Assembly: GCA_003233615.1 (NCBI GenBank)
Contig: QIMB01000391.1
Coordinates: 1-15,049, forward strand
DNA: 15,049 nt
Source of the DNA: Nitrospirota bacterium
Lineage (GTDB): Bacteria; Nitrospirota; Nitrospiria; Nitrospirales; UBA8639
Direction of reading: 5' to 3'
In this document: positions 14,929-15,049 of the stretch, piece after piece
How positions within the stretch are numbered: the first letter of the stretch is position 1
Layout: each line of letters begins with the position of its first letter
Notes under the pieces: model-generated
The model's database searches: none
Told to the model about the DNA's origin: nothing
Seen by the model: the letters and a program-made list of their open reading frames with translations, nothing else
Program-made: the position numbers and the translations under genes

Positions 14929-15049
14929 ATGATTCAACGGTACTCGTGGTTAAACAACATCCGTACGGCACTCGGGCGTAGCCGGATTGTGACGCTGATC
15001 GGCCCGCGGCAATGCGGTAAGACGACGCTGGCGCGCGAGTTTCTGCCGG
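14929..15049 (+). CDS. AAA_14/DUF4143-type ATPase, 5' end only
   Basis: The first 40 codons (MIQRYSWLNNIRTALGRSRI and on) of an ATP-binding protein, cut by the window end. Walker A is GPRQCGKTT at residues 25-33, preceded by the VTLIGPRQ pattern typical of AAA_14 ATPases that carry a C-terminal DUF4143. These are widespread accessory proteins of poorly known function. The ATG has no good ribosome site, and the proposed -10 element is only ~25 bases upstream, so the transcript may have a very short leader. The gene appears to be its own transcription unit, unrelated to the operon upstream. Confidence 0.8.
   Translation, partial: MIQRYSWLNNIRTALGRSRIVTLIGPRQCGKTTLAREFLP

Overview
The window looks like bacterial, probably gammaproteobacterial, chromosomal DNA. 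The main clues are a UvrD/RelE-like remnant, an IS91-type transposase fragment, a dinD homologue and GxxExxY-associated repeats, all common in Proteobacteria. No rRNA, tRNA or housekeeping gene fixes the genus. Base composition varies from gene to gene, as expected of an accessory defence island. Gene naming rests on motif recognition by eye; no database search was run.

Left edge (1-511): the 3' part of a broken IS91-family transposase, then about 140 bases with no gene. 512-1951, minus strand: a TM0106-type RecB-like nuclease carrying a PD-(D/E)XK domain, four Cas4-like cysteines and an RNase H-like exonuclease domain. It diverges from the main plus-strand operon across a 131-base gap.

Main operon (2083-14593, plus strand): a small excisionase-type HTH protein; a 34-codon stump of a SNF2-type helicase; a large type III-like restriction helicase-nuclease (BPTD_3080-type Res); a DinD homologue overlapping res by 4 nt; a GxxExxY protein with PD-(D/E)XK-like residues, bracketed by two long hairpins built of 10-bp units; a large beta-class Mod methyltransferase; a 578-residue protein whose N-terminal half has the nitrilase Glu-Lys-Cys triad; and a 1027-residue Rad50/SMC-like ABC ATPase with a CxxC hook. 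The last three genes overlap by 1 and 4 nt, so they are probably translated together.

Res and Mod would form the restriction-modification core. DinD (a RecA antagonist in E. coli) could restrain recombination at restriction breaks. The nitrilase-like protein and the ABC ATPase, whose N-terminal 190 residues recall a 'middle component' of ABC-three-component systems, look like a second, possibly undescribed conflict module attached behind mod. The GxxExxY gene and its hairpins look like an insertion separating dinD from mod.

Right edge: a truncated N-terminus of a UvrD-family helicase with a RelE/ParE-like start, a 37-bp interrupted palindrome, and the first 40 codons of an AAA_14/DUF4143-type ATPase running off the window. 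Broken genes on both sides (IS91, SNF2, UvrD) indicate repeated deletion and insertion here.
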